From Acetobacter estunensis (GTDB lineage Bacteria > Pseudomonadota > Alphaproteobacteria > Acetobacterales > Acetobacteraceae): 64,000 nt of DNA. The notes beneath the pieces are model-generated. The model ran no database searches, was not told the DNA's origin, and saw only the letters and a list, made by a program, of their open reading frames with translations. The position numbers and the translations under genes are program-made. Below, one piece after another: positions 41,773 through 50,679 of this stretch. The DNA lies in NCBI RefSeq assembly GCF_011516945.1, contig NZ_WOTH01000012.1, positions 29,779-93,778 on the forward strand, read 5' to 3'. Each line of letters begins with the position of its first letter. The stretch's first letter is position 1.

Positions 41773-44700
41773 TCGCTGCCCTCCTCGCGGGCGGTGCTCC
41801 ACTCAGCCACGCGGGCGAGTTGGGCGTAATCGGCAAAGCGGGGCTCATTGCCCGGATGGGGATGCGACAGATAGGGTTGGGCGAGGCTGTCATAGGCCAC
41901 AACGCGGCGGCGCAGACTGTCCCATGCGTTCGCGGCCAGATCGGCCAGTGTCTGGTCCTTGTTGCGGATCGGGCTTTCCTCGCCGGCCGGTGTGCCGCCG
42001 GTCAGCCGCCAGTAAAGCAGGTCGGCCAGAGAGAGGTCTGCGCCTTCTGGAAAAGCCTTGGCTACATCAGGAAAGGCTCCAAGTGTGAGCATGGCCGCTT
42101 CAAGAGGAAGCTGCGGGTTCCATCCGCCGATGACGGCCTTGTTCGAGGGCACTGTGCCGGTCTTGTAGTCCAGCAAGGTCAGGGCTCCCTCTGGAGAAAT
42201 ATCGATCCGGTCCGCGCGGCCCGTCAGAGCGAAGGGACCGCCGGGCGCGTCCGCGATGGCGGCGCGGCCTTTCGTTTCGGTGACGATGGCGTGAGGAACA
42301 TTCTCGTTTCGTCGTGCGGTTTCTGTCTCGGCCACCCAGTCCGCGATGCGCAGCAGCCGTGGACGCCACCATGCGGCAAGGGCGGGGCGCAGATCGGCTT
42401 TTTCCAGTGTCGCAAGAAAGGTACTGCGAAGCGAGGCGGCAGCGTTCTTTGGCCAATCCGTGCCATGTTTACCGAACCAGTCGTCCAGCGCGTCATGGAC
42501 GAGTGTGCCGTAATCGGACGCATCCACGGATTGTTCCAATGGGTCGAGCGGACGCAGTTTCAGCACGTGCTTGGCATAGATGGCGTAGGGGTCGCGCATC
42601 CACGTCTCGATCTCGGTCACGCTCATACGGCGGGGACGGGCTTTTACGGGCGGGCGGGGTTCCGGTGGGGGAGCCGGTTGCGGCGGCCCCTCCGGTCGGT
42701 CGATGCCGCCCAGCCAGGATTGCGCCGGATGGTCCACAAGCTGCTGTCCGCGTCCGGCAAGGAAAGCTTCCAGCCGCACGAGCCATCGCGCGAGCACGGC
42801 GGGGGCGCCGTCACGCCGTGCGGGGGTGGAGAGCACGATCTCGCGCGCCGAGGCCACGCAGGCGGCGAAATCATGCGCCGCCTGTCCGATGGCCTGTTCC
42901 GGCGCGGGCAGCCCGACACGCGCGCGCATTGGGCGGCTGAGCCACGGACCGGGATCGGTGGCGGGAGGCCACACGCCTTCGACCAGCCCGCCCAGCACCA
43001 TGACATCGGCGTTCTGGAGGCGGGCTTCGGTCAGTCCCCATATAAAAACGCGTGGATGCAGTTCCAGCGTGGCACCCCCCTGTCCGCGCAGGGCGCGGCG
43101 TCCCGGGATGCGGGCTTCGGTGAACACGGCGCAAAGCAGGCCGTCCACCACGGTCCATGGCTGGTCGGGCAGGATGTCGGTGGCCGTCAGCAGGTCCGAC
43201 AGGCTAGTGGCGAGCGCATTGCCATCTTCACCGCGCCAGAGTCGGTCCGCGCCAGTTGCGTCATCGGTGGCCGCCAGTGCCTCGGCGGTGGTGAGGAGTG
43301 CCGTGATGAGATCCGGCAGGGAGCGGTTTTCTCGCGCGGCGTCCATCGCGGGGGCGAGGCAGTCTTCCAGTCGTGTGAGAAAGTCGTCCAGTGGGCGTGG
43401 CGCATCGGGCCGGTCGGCGGAAGTGCCGTCCGGGGCGTCGGGCGTGCGGGAAGGATGCTGGGCGATGTCGTGAGCCCGCGCGCGCAGCCCGTCCGGACCG
43501 GGAGCCGGGGCAGGGCCACGCAGGAGGCGGCGTTCCAGCAGGCGGGCGGAAGCGCGGCAGGCGCCGGGCGTCAGCCCGCAGGCGACGAGAGGATGCTTGA
43601 GCAGGGACAGGAGCGCCACGGGGGCGAGTTTCTCGTCCACGGCTTGGGCAATGAGCCGCAGCAGCACCGCAACAGGTGTGGAGATGAGCAACTCGCCCGC
43701 CGAATCGTCCGCCAGAATCCCCCAGCGACCGAGTTCGGCGGCGACACGTCCGGCCAGAGCGCGATCGGGCGTTACGAGGGCGGCCTGCTGCCCTTTTTTC
43801 TCGATGGCGTCGCGCAGGATGAGCGCAATGGCGGCGGCTTCTTCCTGCTGGTCGGCGGCGTTCAGGCGGGTGAGGCCGCCGCAGTCCACGCGGGCTGGAT
43901 CGGCGGCCCAGTCGGACAGAGCCTGTGCGGGCAGCAGGGCGCGGGCGATGGTGTGGCTGCGGGCGGCGAGCCGGGCGCGATGCGCCGCGTCATCGTCCAC
44001 CACGGAGGTCCATTCCTTCACATCGTCGCGCCGGACATCGAGAGCCGCGAGCAGGTGGGACAGACCGGCCTGTGGGTGACCGTCCGGCAGGGAAGCGAAA
44101 ATCTCCCCCTCCATTGTGAGATCCAGTCCCGGCAGGATCAGTTCGCCTTTTGGGTGACGCAGGATGCCCCGCAGAGCCTCGACGGTGGCGGGAAAAGCAT
44201 TGGTGAAGCCTGCGGCCCACAGCCGTCCGTCCGGATGAGCGGCGGCGTGTCCGGCCCAGTAACCGCCCTGCGCCTTGAGCAACGCGACCTGCCGGGCGAT
44301 GGGGTTCATCAGCCCCTGTTCGCGCAGCCAGTCGGGCCAGACTTTCGTGACGATTTCGAGGAAGCGCAGCGTGACCTGCCAATGTTGTGCGAAGCCGTCC
44401 GCCACCGCATCGGGCAGTCGTTCGGCCAGATCCACGCCCGCCCATTCCGCTTCATCCATCAGATCGGCCAGAGCGCGGGCCAGAGGCCACGCCTGATCGA
44501 GCATCGGACGGGTGCCGAAAGCCTCGCCGGCCTGAAGCACCAGCCGCGTGAGCACTGCCAGACGGCGCATCGGCGGCACGGCGGGAGGCAGCAGCAGGCT
44601 GTCAGGATTGGCGAGGGCGGTTTCAGCCTCATCCAGGCCGCCCACGGGCATGATGCGCGGCAGAAGAATGGCGCGGCCATCGGCCTGTCGCAGGAAGGCT

Positions 44701-44858
44701 TCCGTCAGGGCGCGCGCGGCGCGGCGTCCGGGCAGCACGATCGTGCCGTCGCCGATACGCTCGGGATCGTGGTCCACACCCGCGCTCCAGCGGGCGGCCA
44801 TCTCGTCGAGAAAGCGAAGATGGGCCGGAATGGTGACGATACGGGGAGCGGTGGTCAT
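41769..44858 (-). CDS. addB: Double-strand break repair nuclease subunit AddB
   Basis: 1029 aa. The N-terminal helicase-like half is degenerate (the P-loop region reads VLPGRRAARALTEAF), as usual for AddB in alphaproteobacteria. The C-terminal PD-(D/E)xK nuclease has GRADRIDISPEGALTLLDYKTG split over the active site. The region that starts with a Cys ligand in Bacillus-type AddB reads DPYAIYAKHVLKLRP here, and no CxxC is seen near the C-terminus, so an iron-sulfur staple is unlikely. ATGA overlaps couple it to tsaE upstream and addA downstream. Confidence 0.93.
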   Translation of the reverse strand: MTTAPRIVTIPAHLRFLDEMAARWSAGVDHDPERIGDGTIVLPGRRAARALTEAFLRQADGRAILLPRIMPVGGLDEAETALANPDSLLLPPAVPPMRRLAVLTRLVLQAGEAFGTRPMLDQAWPLARALADLMDEAEWAGVDLAERLPDAVADGFAQHWQVTLRFLEIVTKVWPDWLREQGLMNPIARQVALLKAQGGYWAGHAAAHPDGRLWAAGFTNAFPATVEALRGILRHPKGELILPGLDLTMEGEIFASLPDGHPQAGLSHLLAALDVRRDDVKEWTSVVDDDAAHRARLAARSHTIARALLPAQALSDWAADPARVDCGGLTRLNAADQQEEAAAIALILRDAIEKKGQQAALVTPDRALAGRVAAELGRWGILADDSAGELLISTPVAVLLRLIAQAVDEKLAPVALLSLLKHPLVACGLTPGACRASARLLERRLLRGPAPAPGPDGLRARAHDIAQHPSRTPDAPDGTSADRPDAPRPLDDFLTRLEDCLAPAMDAARENRSLPDLITALLTTAEALAATDDATGADRLWRGEDGNALATSLSDLLTATDILPDQPWTVVDGLLCAVFTEARIPGRRALRGQGGATLELHPRVFIWGLTEARLQNADVMVLGGLVEGVWPPATDPGPWLSRPMRARVGLPAPEQAIGQAAHDFAACVASAREIVLSTPARRDGAPAVLARWLVRLEAFLAGRGQQLVDHPAQSWLGGIDRPEGPPQPAPPPEPRPPVKARPRRMSVTEIETWMRDPYAIYAKHVLKLRPLDPLEQSVDASDYGTLVHDALDDWFGKHGTDWPKNAAASLRSTFLATLEKADLRPALAAWWRPRLLRIADWVAETETARRNENVPHAIVTETKGRAAIADAPGGPFALTGRADRIDISPEGALTLLDYKTGTVPSNKAVIGGWNPQLPLEAAMLTLGAFPDVAKAFPEGADLSLADLLYWRLTGGTPAGEESPIRNKDQTLADLAANAWDSLRRRVVAYDSLAQPYLSHPHPGNEPRFADYAQLARVAEWSTAREEGSE

Positions 44859-45340
44859 GCCAGTGGGAAATCCTCGGACAGCGGACGGTCCTCCCAGCCG
44901 CTCAGTGTAGCGGTGCGGGGCGTGTCCTCATCCTCGTTTCTGTCGGGAGCCGGATGCGGCGTGAGCGTGAGATGCAGGGCCGGTGTGGGGGTGAGGTCTT
45001 CCAGCCGTTCGGGCCATTCCACGAGCACGATTCCGTCGCGCGCGTCATCCCATCCAAGTTCTTCCAGTGCTTCCGGACCTTGAAGCCGCCACAAATCGAA
45101 GTGCCAGATGGCGCCTTTGGGCGAGTCATAAGTCTGCACCAGTGTGAAGGTCGGACTTGGCACGTCCAGAGAGGGATCTTCGCACAGTGTCCGGAGGAAG
45201 GCGCGGGCGAACACGCTCTTTCCAGCTCCCAAGGGGCCGGACAGCAACAGTGCGTCGCCCGGTTGCGTGACGCAGGCAAGGGAGCAAGCAAGGCGTTCGG
45301 TGTCGGCCCGGCTGTCCAGCCGGAAAGTGCGGGCGGTCAT
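44855..45340 (-). CDS. tsaE: tRNA threonylcarbamoyladenosine synthesis ATPase TsaE
   Basis: 161 aa from the ATG at 45340; the frame stays open for 75 codons upstream but that part has no family character. P-loop GPLGAGKS is at 35-42, followed by the TsaE signatures SPTFTLVQTYD and WHFDLWRL, and IVLVEWPERLED. It supports t6A37 tRNA modification with TsaB, TsaC and TsaD. In many relatives an aminoglycoside-phosphotransferase-like gene and a sugar nucleotidyltransferase (amgK, murU) stand between tsaE and addB; here tsaE overlaps addB directly. Confidence 0.93.
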   Translation of the reverse strand: MTARTFRLDSRADTERLACSLACVTQPGDALLLSGPLGAGKSVFARAFLRTLCEDPSLDVPSPTFTLVQTYDSPKGAIWHFDLWRLQGPEALEELGWDDARDGIVLVEWPERLEDLTPTPALHLTLTPHPAPDRNEDEDTPRTATLSGWEDRPLSEDFPLA

Positions 45341-45582
45341 GGGCGCGTCATCCCGTCTGGGTGTGGGCGAAGGTGCGTGTCGTCGTGTGTTACCTGTCAC
45401 GCATGGGCTTGTGCAGGGGGTGAAGCCTGATGCCGTCCAATGTGATGGGTGTGTGTCTGAGGCGACAAGACAGGATGCTGCCTTTGGAAACCGATTATGT
45501 ATTGAGGAAATCAGGGTGGTGGGATCAATGATCCCTTCCGGATTCGGAGCGCCCGGGAGTGCCATACATGCGTGTGTTGGCG

Positions 45583-46014
45583 TCAGTCCTGCGGGGAGCG
45601 ATGTTTCTGCGCGGACAGATCGTCCAGAGCCGCCTGCTCGCGTTTTTCCGCCAGCACCTGTTGCTCTTTGGCGCGTTTTTCCGCCAGTTTTTCCGCGACT
45701 TCCAGCGCACTGCGGGCGAGATTGACGCGCATGCGGCAGGATTCCACCTCGGCTGTGGCGTCGCGTTCGCTCCGGCGTGCCCGATCGAGCGCTGCCCGCC
45801 CAACGGGCAGCCAGCGGGAGTAGGCCTCCACGGCCTGATCGTTGGCGGCGAGATCAATAGCCGCGTTGCGTTCACGCACCATGTCCTGTTCCGCGTTCTT
45901 GACGGCGTCCGAGGCCATGACGGAGCGGGCGAGAGCCTCCGAAAGAAGCTTTTTCGCTTCGTCGAGTTCCTGTCGTCTGATCTTGAGAAGCGAATCGAGC
46001 GGAGTGCGGGGCAT
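45583..46014 (-). CDS. fliJ: FliJ-like flagellar export chaperone
   Basis: 143 aa, nearly all alpha-helical coiled coil with heptad-like Leu/Ala and many Arg/Glu/Gln residues (LDSLLKIRRQELDEAKKLL at the start). It has the size and character of FliJ, the stalk-like partner of the FliI ATPase. The name rests on its position directly after fliI, since FliJ sequences are poorly conserved. The 242 bp to tsaE downstream hold only a GGGATCAATGATCCC palindrome. Confidence 0.7.
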   Translation of the reverse strand: MPRTPLDSLLKIRRQELDEAKKLLSEALARSVMASDAVKNAEQDMVRERNAAIDLAANDQAVEAYSRWLPVGRAALDRARRSERDATAEVESCRMRVNLARSALEVAEKLAEKRAKEQQVLAEKREQAALDDLSAQKHRSPQD

Positions 46015-46046
46015 GGAGTGGTTCCGGTTTTCAGAAGAAAAGAGTG

Positions 46047-47450
46047 TCAGGCCGCGTTAGCCGGGACGGCCGGTTCGGGAATCGGTGTCTCCGCCAGCGC
46101 ATCCCGCAGGGCGGCGAAACTTTGTTCCAGCGTCGCGCGCTCGTGGCGGCCCTGCGACAGAACGGCCTCGATTGCAGGCTGGAACCGGATGGCTTCGTCC
46201 ACCGCGGGATCGGAACCGGGGCGATAGGCACCGAGGCGAATCATGTCGGCCATTTCGCTGTAGGTGGCGAGAATGGCGCGTGCCCGACGGGTCAGGGCGT
46301 TTTCATCCGCCGAGTTGCAGCCGGGGACGGTTCGCGAAAGGGACCGCAGCACGTCGATGGCGGGATAACGCCCGCTTTCGGCAATGCGACGGTCCATGAC
46401 AACGTGGCCATCAAGAATGCCGCGCACGGCGTCCGCCACGGGTTCGTTCTGGTCATCGCCTTCCACCAGAACGGAAAAGAGCGCTGAGATCTGTCCCGCC
46501 GAGCCGTCGGGGCGCACAAGGCCGGGACCGGCGCGTTCCAGCAGGCGCGGGAGTTCCGCGAACACCGATGGCGGGTAACCGCGTGTGGCCGGCGGTTCGC
46601 CCACCGAAAGGCCAATTTCGCGGAGTGCCTGACAAAAGCGGGTCACGCTGTCCATCAACAGCAATGCGGATTTGCCTTCGTCGCGGAAATACTCCGCGAC
46701 GGTGAGCGCGGTGTAGGCCGCTTCCCGACGCATGAGAGGGGGAGAATCGGAGGTGGCGATCACCACGACGGACTTCGCCAGTCCTTCCGGGCCGAGATCG
46801 TCTTCCACGAACTCCCGCACTTCGCGCCCGCGCTCGCCCACAAGAGAAATGACGGCCACGTCGCAGGCCGTGTTGCGGGCCAACATGGACATGAGAGTGG
46901 ACTTGCCGACGCCCGAGCCTGCGAACAGACCGAGTCTCTGGCCCTGACGGCAGGTGGTGAAAAGATTCATCGCCCGTACGCCCAGATCGATTCGGGGGCC
47001 GAGACGAGCGCGCATCGTGGCGTCCGGGGGAGACGCGCGGACGGGGCAGGGACGGGGACCGGGAGGCAACGGTCCTTTTCCATCCAGCGGACGTCCGAGC
47101 GGATCGATGATGCGGCCCACCCACGCGTCCGAAATGCGCAGGCTGCCGCCGGGACCATGCGCGCGGGGGCCGGTGAAGAACGGAAACCGCACTTCACTGC
47201 CATTGCCCAGACCGTCGAGGCTGCCAAACGCCATAGCGCGTGCATGGTGTCCGGAGAAACCGATGATCTCGGCCGGGATTTCGCTGCCATCGCGGCGGAT
47301 GAGGGTCACCCGGTCTCCTACCACGGCCAATCCCCCAAGCCCCGCCACCGTGATGGCGAGTCCCGACAGCGCCGTCACCCGCGCGGAGACGAAAGCAGCG
47401 GGAATACGCGCCGTGGTTGCATTGACGCGCTCGCATACGTTCAGAGTCAT
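46047..47450 (-). CDS. fliI: Flagellum-specific ATP synthase FliI
   Basis: 467 aa, F1-beta-like type III export ATPase. Walker A AGSGVGKS is at 177-184, followed by GERGREVREFVEDDLG and Walker B ALLLMDSVTRFCQALREIGL, with SVGEPPATRGYPPSVFAELPRLLERAG, the signature separating FliI from F1 subunits. It energises flagellar export at the membrane base. It precedes fliJ by 32 bp and is divergent from ctrA; in Caulobacter the fliI promoter is CtrA-controlled, so the arrangement is suggestive. Confidence 0.95.
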   Translation of the reverse strand: MTLNVCERVNATTARIPAAFVSARVTALSGLAITVAGLGGLAVVGDRVTLIRRDGSEIPAEIIGFSGHHARAMAFGSLDGLGNGSEVRFPFFTGPRAHGPGGSLRISDAWVGRIIDPLGRPLDGKGPLPPGPRPCPVRASPPDATMRARLGPRIDLGVRAMNLFTTCRQGQRLGLFAGSGVGKSTLMSMLARNTACDVAVISLVGERGREVREFVEDDLGPEGLAKSVVVIATSDSPPLMRREAAYTALTVAEYFRDEGKSALLLMDSVTRFCQALREIGLSVGEPPATRGYPPSVFAELPRLLERAGPGLVRPDGSAGQISALFSVLVEGDDQNEPVADAVRGILDGHVVMDRRIAESGRYPAIDVLRSLSRTVPGCNSADENALTRRARAILATYSEMADMIRLGAYRPGSDPAVDEAIRFQPAIEAVLSQGRHERATLEQSFAALRDALAETPIPEPAVPANAA

Positions 47451-47637
47451 CGGGCGAGGGTTCCTGAAATATGCTGGTTTTCTGCGGGCTTCAGATAGGT
47501 GTGTATAAAAAACAAGACGTTTTCCGTTTCATTAACGCGCTTCGAATTTCTTTATACACGCTTTACGTGAAATTTCCGTGGACGCTTACAACCTACGATG
47601 GTAACTAATGGTCAACAACGAACCGGGAGTTACAGGG
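47451..47637. promoter_or_regulatory. Divergent fliI/ctrA control region with one CtrA-box-like half site
   Basis: 187 bp between two divergent genes, with an AT-rich core (about 47510-47580). TTAA at 47532-47535 followed 7 bp later by CGAA gives a partial match to the CtrA box TTAA-N7-TTAA. No GANTC methylation site is seen in the core. Promoters cannot be assigned by eye. Confidence 0.3.
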
Positions 47638-48381
47638 ATGCGTGTTCTGCTCGTTGAAGACGATACGGCAGCCGTCGGTGAAATCACTCAGGTCATGAAA
47701 GGGGCCGGTTTTACGGTCGATCATGTCGAGTCCGGAGAAGAAGCGGTCGAGATGCTGCGGCATTACGATTACGATCTGGCGGTGCTCGAACTGATGCTGC
47801 CCGACATCGAGGGATACGAAGTCGTGCGTCGGGCTCGCGCGGCCCGTGTGGCGACACCGATGATCGTGCTCTCCAGCCTCACGCGACCGCAGGCCAAGGT
47901 GAAGGCGTTCTCTATCGGCGCGGACGATTATCTGACCAAACCCTTCGATCCGGACGAACTGGTGGCCCGCATGCAGGCGATCCTGCGTCGCTCCAAGGGC
48001 TTCAGTGAGCCGACCCTGCGTGTGGGGCCGCTGCATCTGAGCCTCGACAGCCGGGAGGTGAGCGTCAATGACGTGCCCGTGCATCTGACGGGCAAGGAAT
48101 ATGCCATTCTGGAGCTGCTGGTTCTGCGCAAGGGGATGGTTCTGACGAAGGATGCGTTCCTGAACCATCTCTACGGTGGCATGGATGAACCCGAGATGAA
48201 GATCATCGACGTTTTCATCTGCAAACTGCGCAAGAAGCTTCAGGCCGCAGGGGCTGGCAACGTCATCACCACAGTCTGGGGACGTGGCTACATGCTGCGC
48301 GAGCAGACGGCAGGACGTGTGGAAAAGCCTGCGGAAACGGCGGCTCCGGTGGCCGCGCATACCGAGACGGTCGCGGCCTGA
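47638..48381 (+). CDS. ctrA: Cell cycle response regulator CtrA with Glu at the phosphoacceptor position
   Basis: 247 aa from the ATG at 47638 (GGGAG about 10 bp upstream); an ATG at 47608 would add 10 residues. OmpR-type regulator: receiver domain 1-118 and winged-helix domain about 125-230. The CtrA identity is clear from HLTGKEYAILELL, FLNHLYGGMDEPEMKIIDVF and VWGRGYMLRE. D8 and D9 and the TKPF lysine are intact, but residue 51 is Glu (YDYDLAVLELMLPD), where Caulobacter CtrA has Asp51. A 25-residue Ala/Thr-rich tail ends in Ala-Ala, the type of end used for ClpXP turnover in Caulobacter. It is divergent from fliI. Confidence 0.93.
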   Translation: MRVLLVEDDTAAVGEITQVMKGAGFTVDHVESGEEAVEMLRHYDYDLAVLELMLPDIEGYEVVRRARAARVATPMIVLSSLTRPQAKVKAFSIGADDYLTKPFDPDELVARMQAILRRSKGFSEPTLRVGPLHLSLDSREVSVNDVPVHLTGKEYAILELLVLRKGMVLTKDAFLNHLYGGMDEPEMKIIDVFICKLRKKLQAAGAGNVITTVWGRGYMLREQTAGRVEKPAETAAPVAAHTETVAA

Positions 48382-48388
48382 GGAAGGC

Positions 48389-49213
48389 TCAGGACGCGGA
48401 AGGTGTAGCCCCGGTGGACCATGCCGGGCTGACCGTCACGCAGTGGTTGAGTGGTCCGGCACCCGCGCCATAGCCGGGAGCCTGTTCGATGGTCATGCGC
48501 AGATACGCCCGCGCATTGATGACGGCATCGGACAGGGGCCATCCCTGAGCCAGTCGCGTAGCGATGGCGCTAGCGAGTGTACATCCCGTCCCGTGGGTGT
48601 GACGGGTCTCGATCCGCTCTGAGGAAAACGTCTCCACACCCTGTTCCGTGGCCAGCACATCCGTAAGAAGGTCGCCGGACAGATGACCGCCCTTGAGAAG
48701 CACGGCGGGAGCGCCCTGTTCGCGGAGTTTTTTCGCGGCACGCACCATATCGTCCGGTGTCGTGATCGTTCGGTCCAGCAGGGCTTCGGCCTCCGGAATG
48801 TTGGGCGTCAGTACGGTGCAGAGAGGAAGCAGTTCCTCCGTCAGAGCCGCAACTGCTTCCTTCGCAAGCAGGGAGGCGCCACCTTTGGCCACCATCACGG
48901 GATCGAGCACGAAGGGCACATCCCGGTAGCGGCGGATCTCTTCGGCGACAACGCGAATAATGCCCGCGTTCGACAGCATGCCCGTCTTGAAAGTGTCCGC
49001 GCCCAGATCGTCGAGCACGCAGCGGATCTGTGTGCGCAGGAACTCGGGCGGCACGTCCATCACGTCCATCACGCCCAGCGTGTTCTGGGCCGTCAGAGCT
49101 GTGATGGCCGTCATGGCGAATCCACCCAGCACGGTCACGGCCTTGATGTCCGCCTGAATCCCGGCTCCCCCGCCCGAATCGCTGCCTGCGATGCTGAGAA
49201 CGCGCCCTTTCAT
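48389..49213 (-). CDS. thiD: Hydroxymethylpyrimidine / phosphomethylpyrimidine kinase
   Basis: 274 aa ribokinase-family enzyme that phosphorylates HMP and HMP-P in thiamine synthesis. N-terminal [17 protein letters not shown], substrate-side [18 protein letters not shown], and the anion-hole [14 protein letters not shown] are all present. It starts 4 bp after the glmM stop, so the two are co-transcribed, and it converges on ctrA with only 7 bp between the stop codons and no visible terminator. Confidence 0.95.
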   Translation of the reverse strand: MKGRVLSIAGSDSGGGAGIQADIKAVTVLGGFAMTAITALTAQNTLGVMDVMDVPPEFLRTQIRCVLDDLGADTFKTGMLSNAGIIRVVAEEIRRYRDVPFVLDPVMVAKGGASLLAKEAVAALTEELLPLCTVLTPNIPEAEALLDRTITTPDDMVRAAKKLREQGAPAVLLKGGHLSGDLLTDVLATEQGVETFSSERIETRHTHGTGCTLASAIATRLAQGWPLSDAVINARAYLRMTIEQAPGYGAGAGPLNHCVTVSPAWSTGATPSAS

Positions 49214-49216
49214 GGC

Positions 49217-50575
49217 TCAGGCCACGACAGGCATTGTGGTGATGGCGGCGCACATGTCGTCCACCGCACGCTCCACGTCGCGGGCGTCTTCCGCTTCCAC
49301 CATGACTCGCACCAGCGGTTCCGTGCCGCTCTCGCGCAGGACGAGACGACCGCGTGCGCCGAGGCGTTCCTCAATCTGGCGACGCGCGGCCTGCACTTCG
49401 GGCAGATGAAGCGGGCTGCGGCCCTCGAAGCGGATGTTCTTTAGCAGTTGCGGGAAAGGCTCGAACACGCGGCAGACTTCACTGGCGGGGCGCCCTTCCT
49501 CAATGAGAACGGCCAGAACTTGCAACGCGGCCACCAATCCATCGCCGGTTGTGGCGAAATCGGACAGCACCACGTGGCCTGACTGTTCTCCGCCCACATT
49601 GGCGCCGTTCTCACGCATGCGCTCGACCACATAGCGATCGCCCACCGCCGTGCGTTCCAGCGCCATGCCCTGCTCATGAAGAAAGCGCTCGAGTCCCATG
49701 TTGGACATCACGGTCGCCACGATTGAGGAGGTGGCCAGACGACCCGACCGCGCCCATGAGCGGGCAATCAGGCCAAGAATCTGATCGCCATCCACCAGAC
49801 GGCCGGTTTCGTCGGCCAAGAGCATCCGGTCCGCATCGCCGTCGAGCGCGATTCCGAGATCGGCCTTGTGCTCGATCACGGCGCGGCACAGCGCTTCGGG
49901 GTGCGTGGAGCCACATTTTTCGTTGATGTTCACGCCGTCTGGCTCACAGCCCAGACGCACCACTTCCGCCCCCAGTTCCCACAAAGCAGTGGGAGCCACG
50001 CGGTATCCCGCGCCGTTGGCGCAGTCGATGACGATCTTGAGCCCATCCAGACGACAGCCGCGCGGAAAGGAGGCCTTGGCGTGCTCGATGTAGCGTCCTG
50101 CGGCGTCGTTCAGGCGTGAGGCGCGGCCGATCTCTCCCGGTGCGGCAAGCTGCCCCGTCAGGGCGGAGAGCATCATCGCCTCGATGGTCTGCTCCTCCTG
50201 ATCGGAGAGCTTGAAGCCATCGGGGCCGAACAGCTTGATGCCGTTGTCGCTAAACGGATTGTGGGACGCCGAGATCATGACGCCCAGATCGGCGCGCAAG
50301 GAACGGGTGAGCATGGCGATGGCGGGCGTGGGCATGGGGCCGACGAGGATCACGTCCATGCCGGCAGACAGGAACCCCGCCACCAGCGCGCACTCGATCA
50401 TGTAGCCGGACAGGCGTGTGTCCTTGCCCACCACGACGCTGTGACGGTGATGACCACGCCGGAAATGCAGGCCCGCCGCCTGTCCGAGTTTCTGCGCCAC
50501 GTCCACGGTCATGGGAGGGGTGTTGGCTTTCCCGCGAATGCCGTCCGTGCCGAAGAACCTGCGTGTATTGCTCAT
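49217..50575 (-). CDS. glmM: Phosphoglucosamine mutase
   Basis: 452 aa. It interconverts glucosamine-6-phosphate and glucosamine-1-phosphate for peptidoglycan and LPS precursors. FGTDGIRG lies at the start, the phosphoserine loop MISASHNP at about 100-107 (S104), the metal loop DGDADRML, and the C-terminal phosphate-binding [14 protein letters not shown]. All are the GlmM rather than the ManB variants. Operon with thiD. Confidence 0.96.
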   Translation of the reverse strand: MSNTRRFFGTDGIRGKANTPPMTVDVAQKLGQAAGLHFRRGHHRHSVVVGKDTRLSGYMIECALVAGFLSAGMDVILVGPMPTPAIAMLTRSLRADLGVMISASHNPFSDNGIKLFGPDGFKLSDQEEQTIEAMMLSALTGQLAAPGEIGRASRLNDAAGRYIEHAKASFPRGCRLDGLKIVIDCANGAGYRVAPTALWELGAEVVRLGCEPDGVNINEKCGSTHPEALCRAVIEHKADLGIALDGDADRMLLADETGRLVDGDQILGLIARSWARSGRLATSSIVATVMSNMGLERFLHEQGMALERTAVGDRYVVERMRENGANVGGEQSGHVVLSDFATTGDGLVAALQVLAVLIEEGRPASEVCRVFEPFPQLLKNIRFEGRSPLHLPEVQAARRQIEERLGARGRLVLRESGTEPLVRVMVEAEDARDVERAVDDMCAAITTMPVVA

Positions 50576-50679
50576 GCCGTGCCTGATGCTGTCGGTGAGG
50601 AACCGCTGTGGGCTCCACCCCTCATGTCTGGAAACCGGGACTGTTTACCGTCCCCATGCACAGGGGACCAGAGGCAAGC

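Noticed and set aside
41715..45083. Very long plus-strand open frame (about 1120 codons) opposite addB and tsaE
   Set aside because: Antisense shadow of addB/tsaE. It is Gly/Arg/His-rich without recognisable domains, while the minus strand encodes complete, coupled known genes.
45341..45565. 75-codon N-terminal extension of tsaE
   Set aside because: The extension has no family similarity and TsaE proteins start at MTARTFRL-type sequence; the shorter start gives a normal length.
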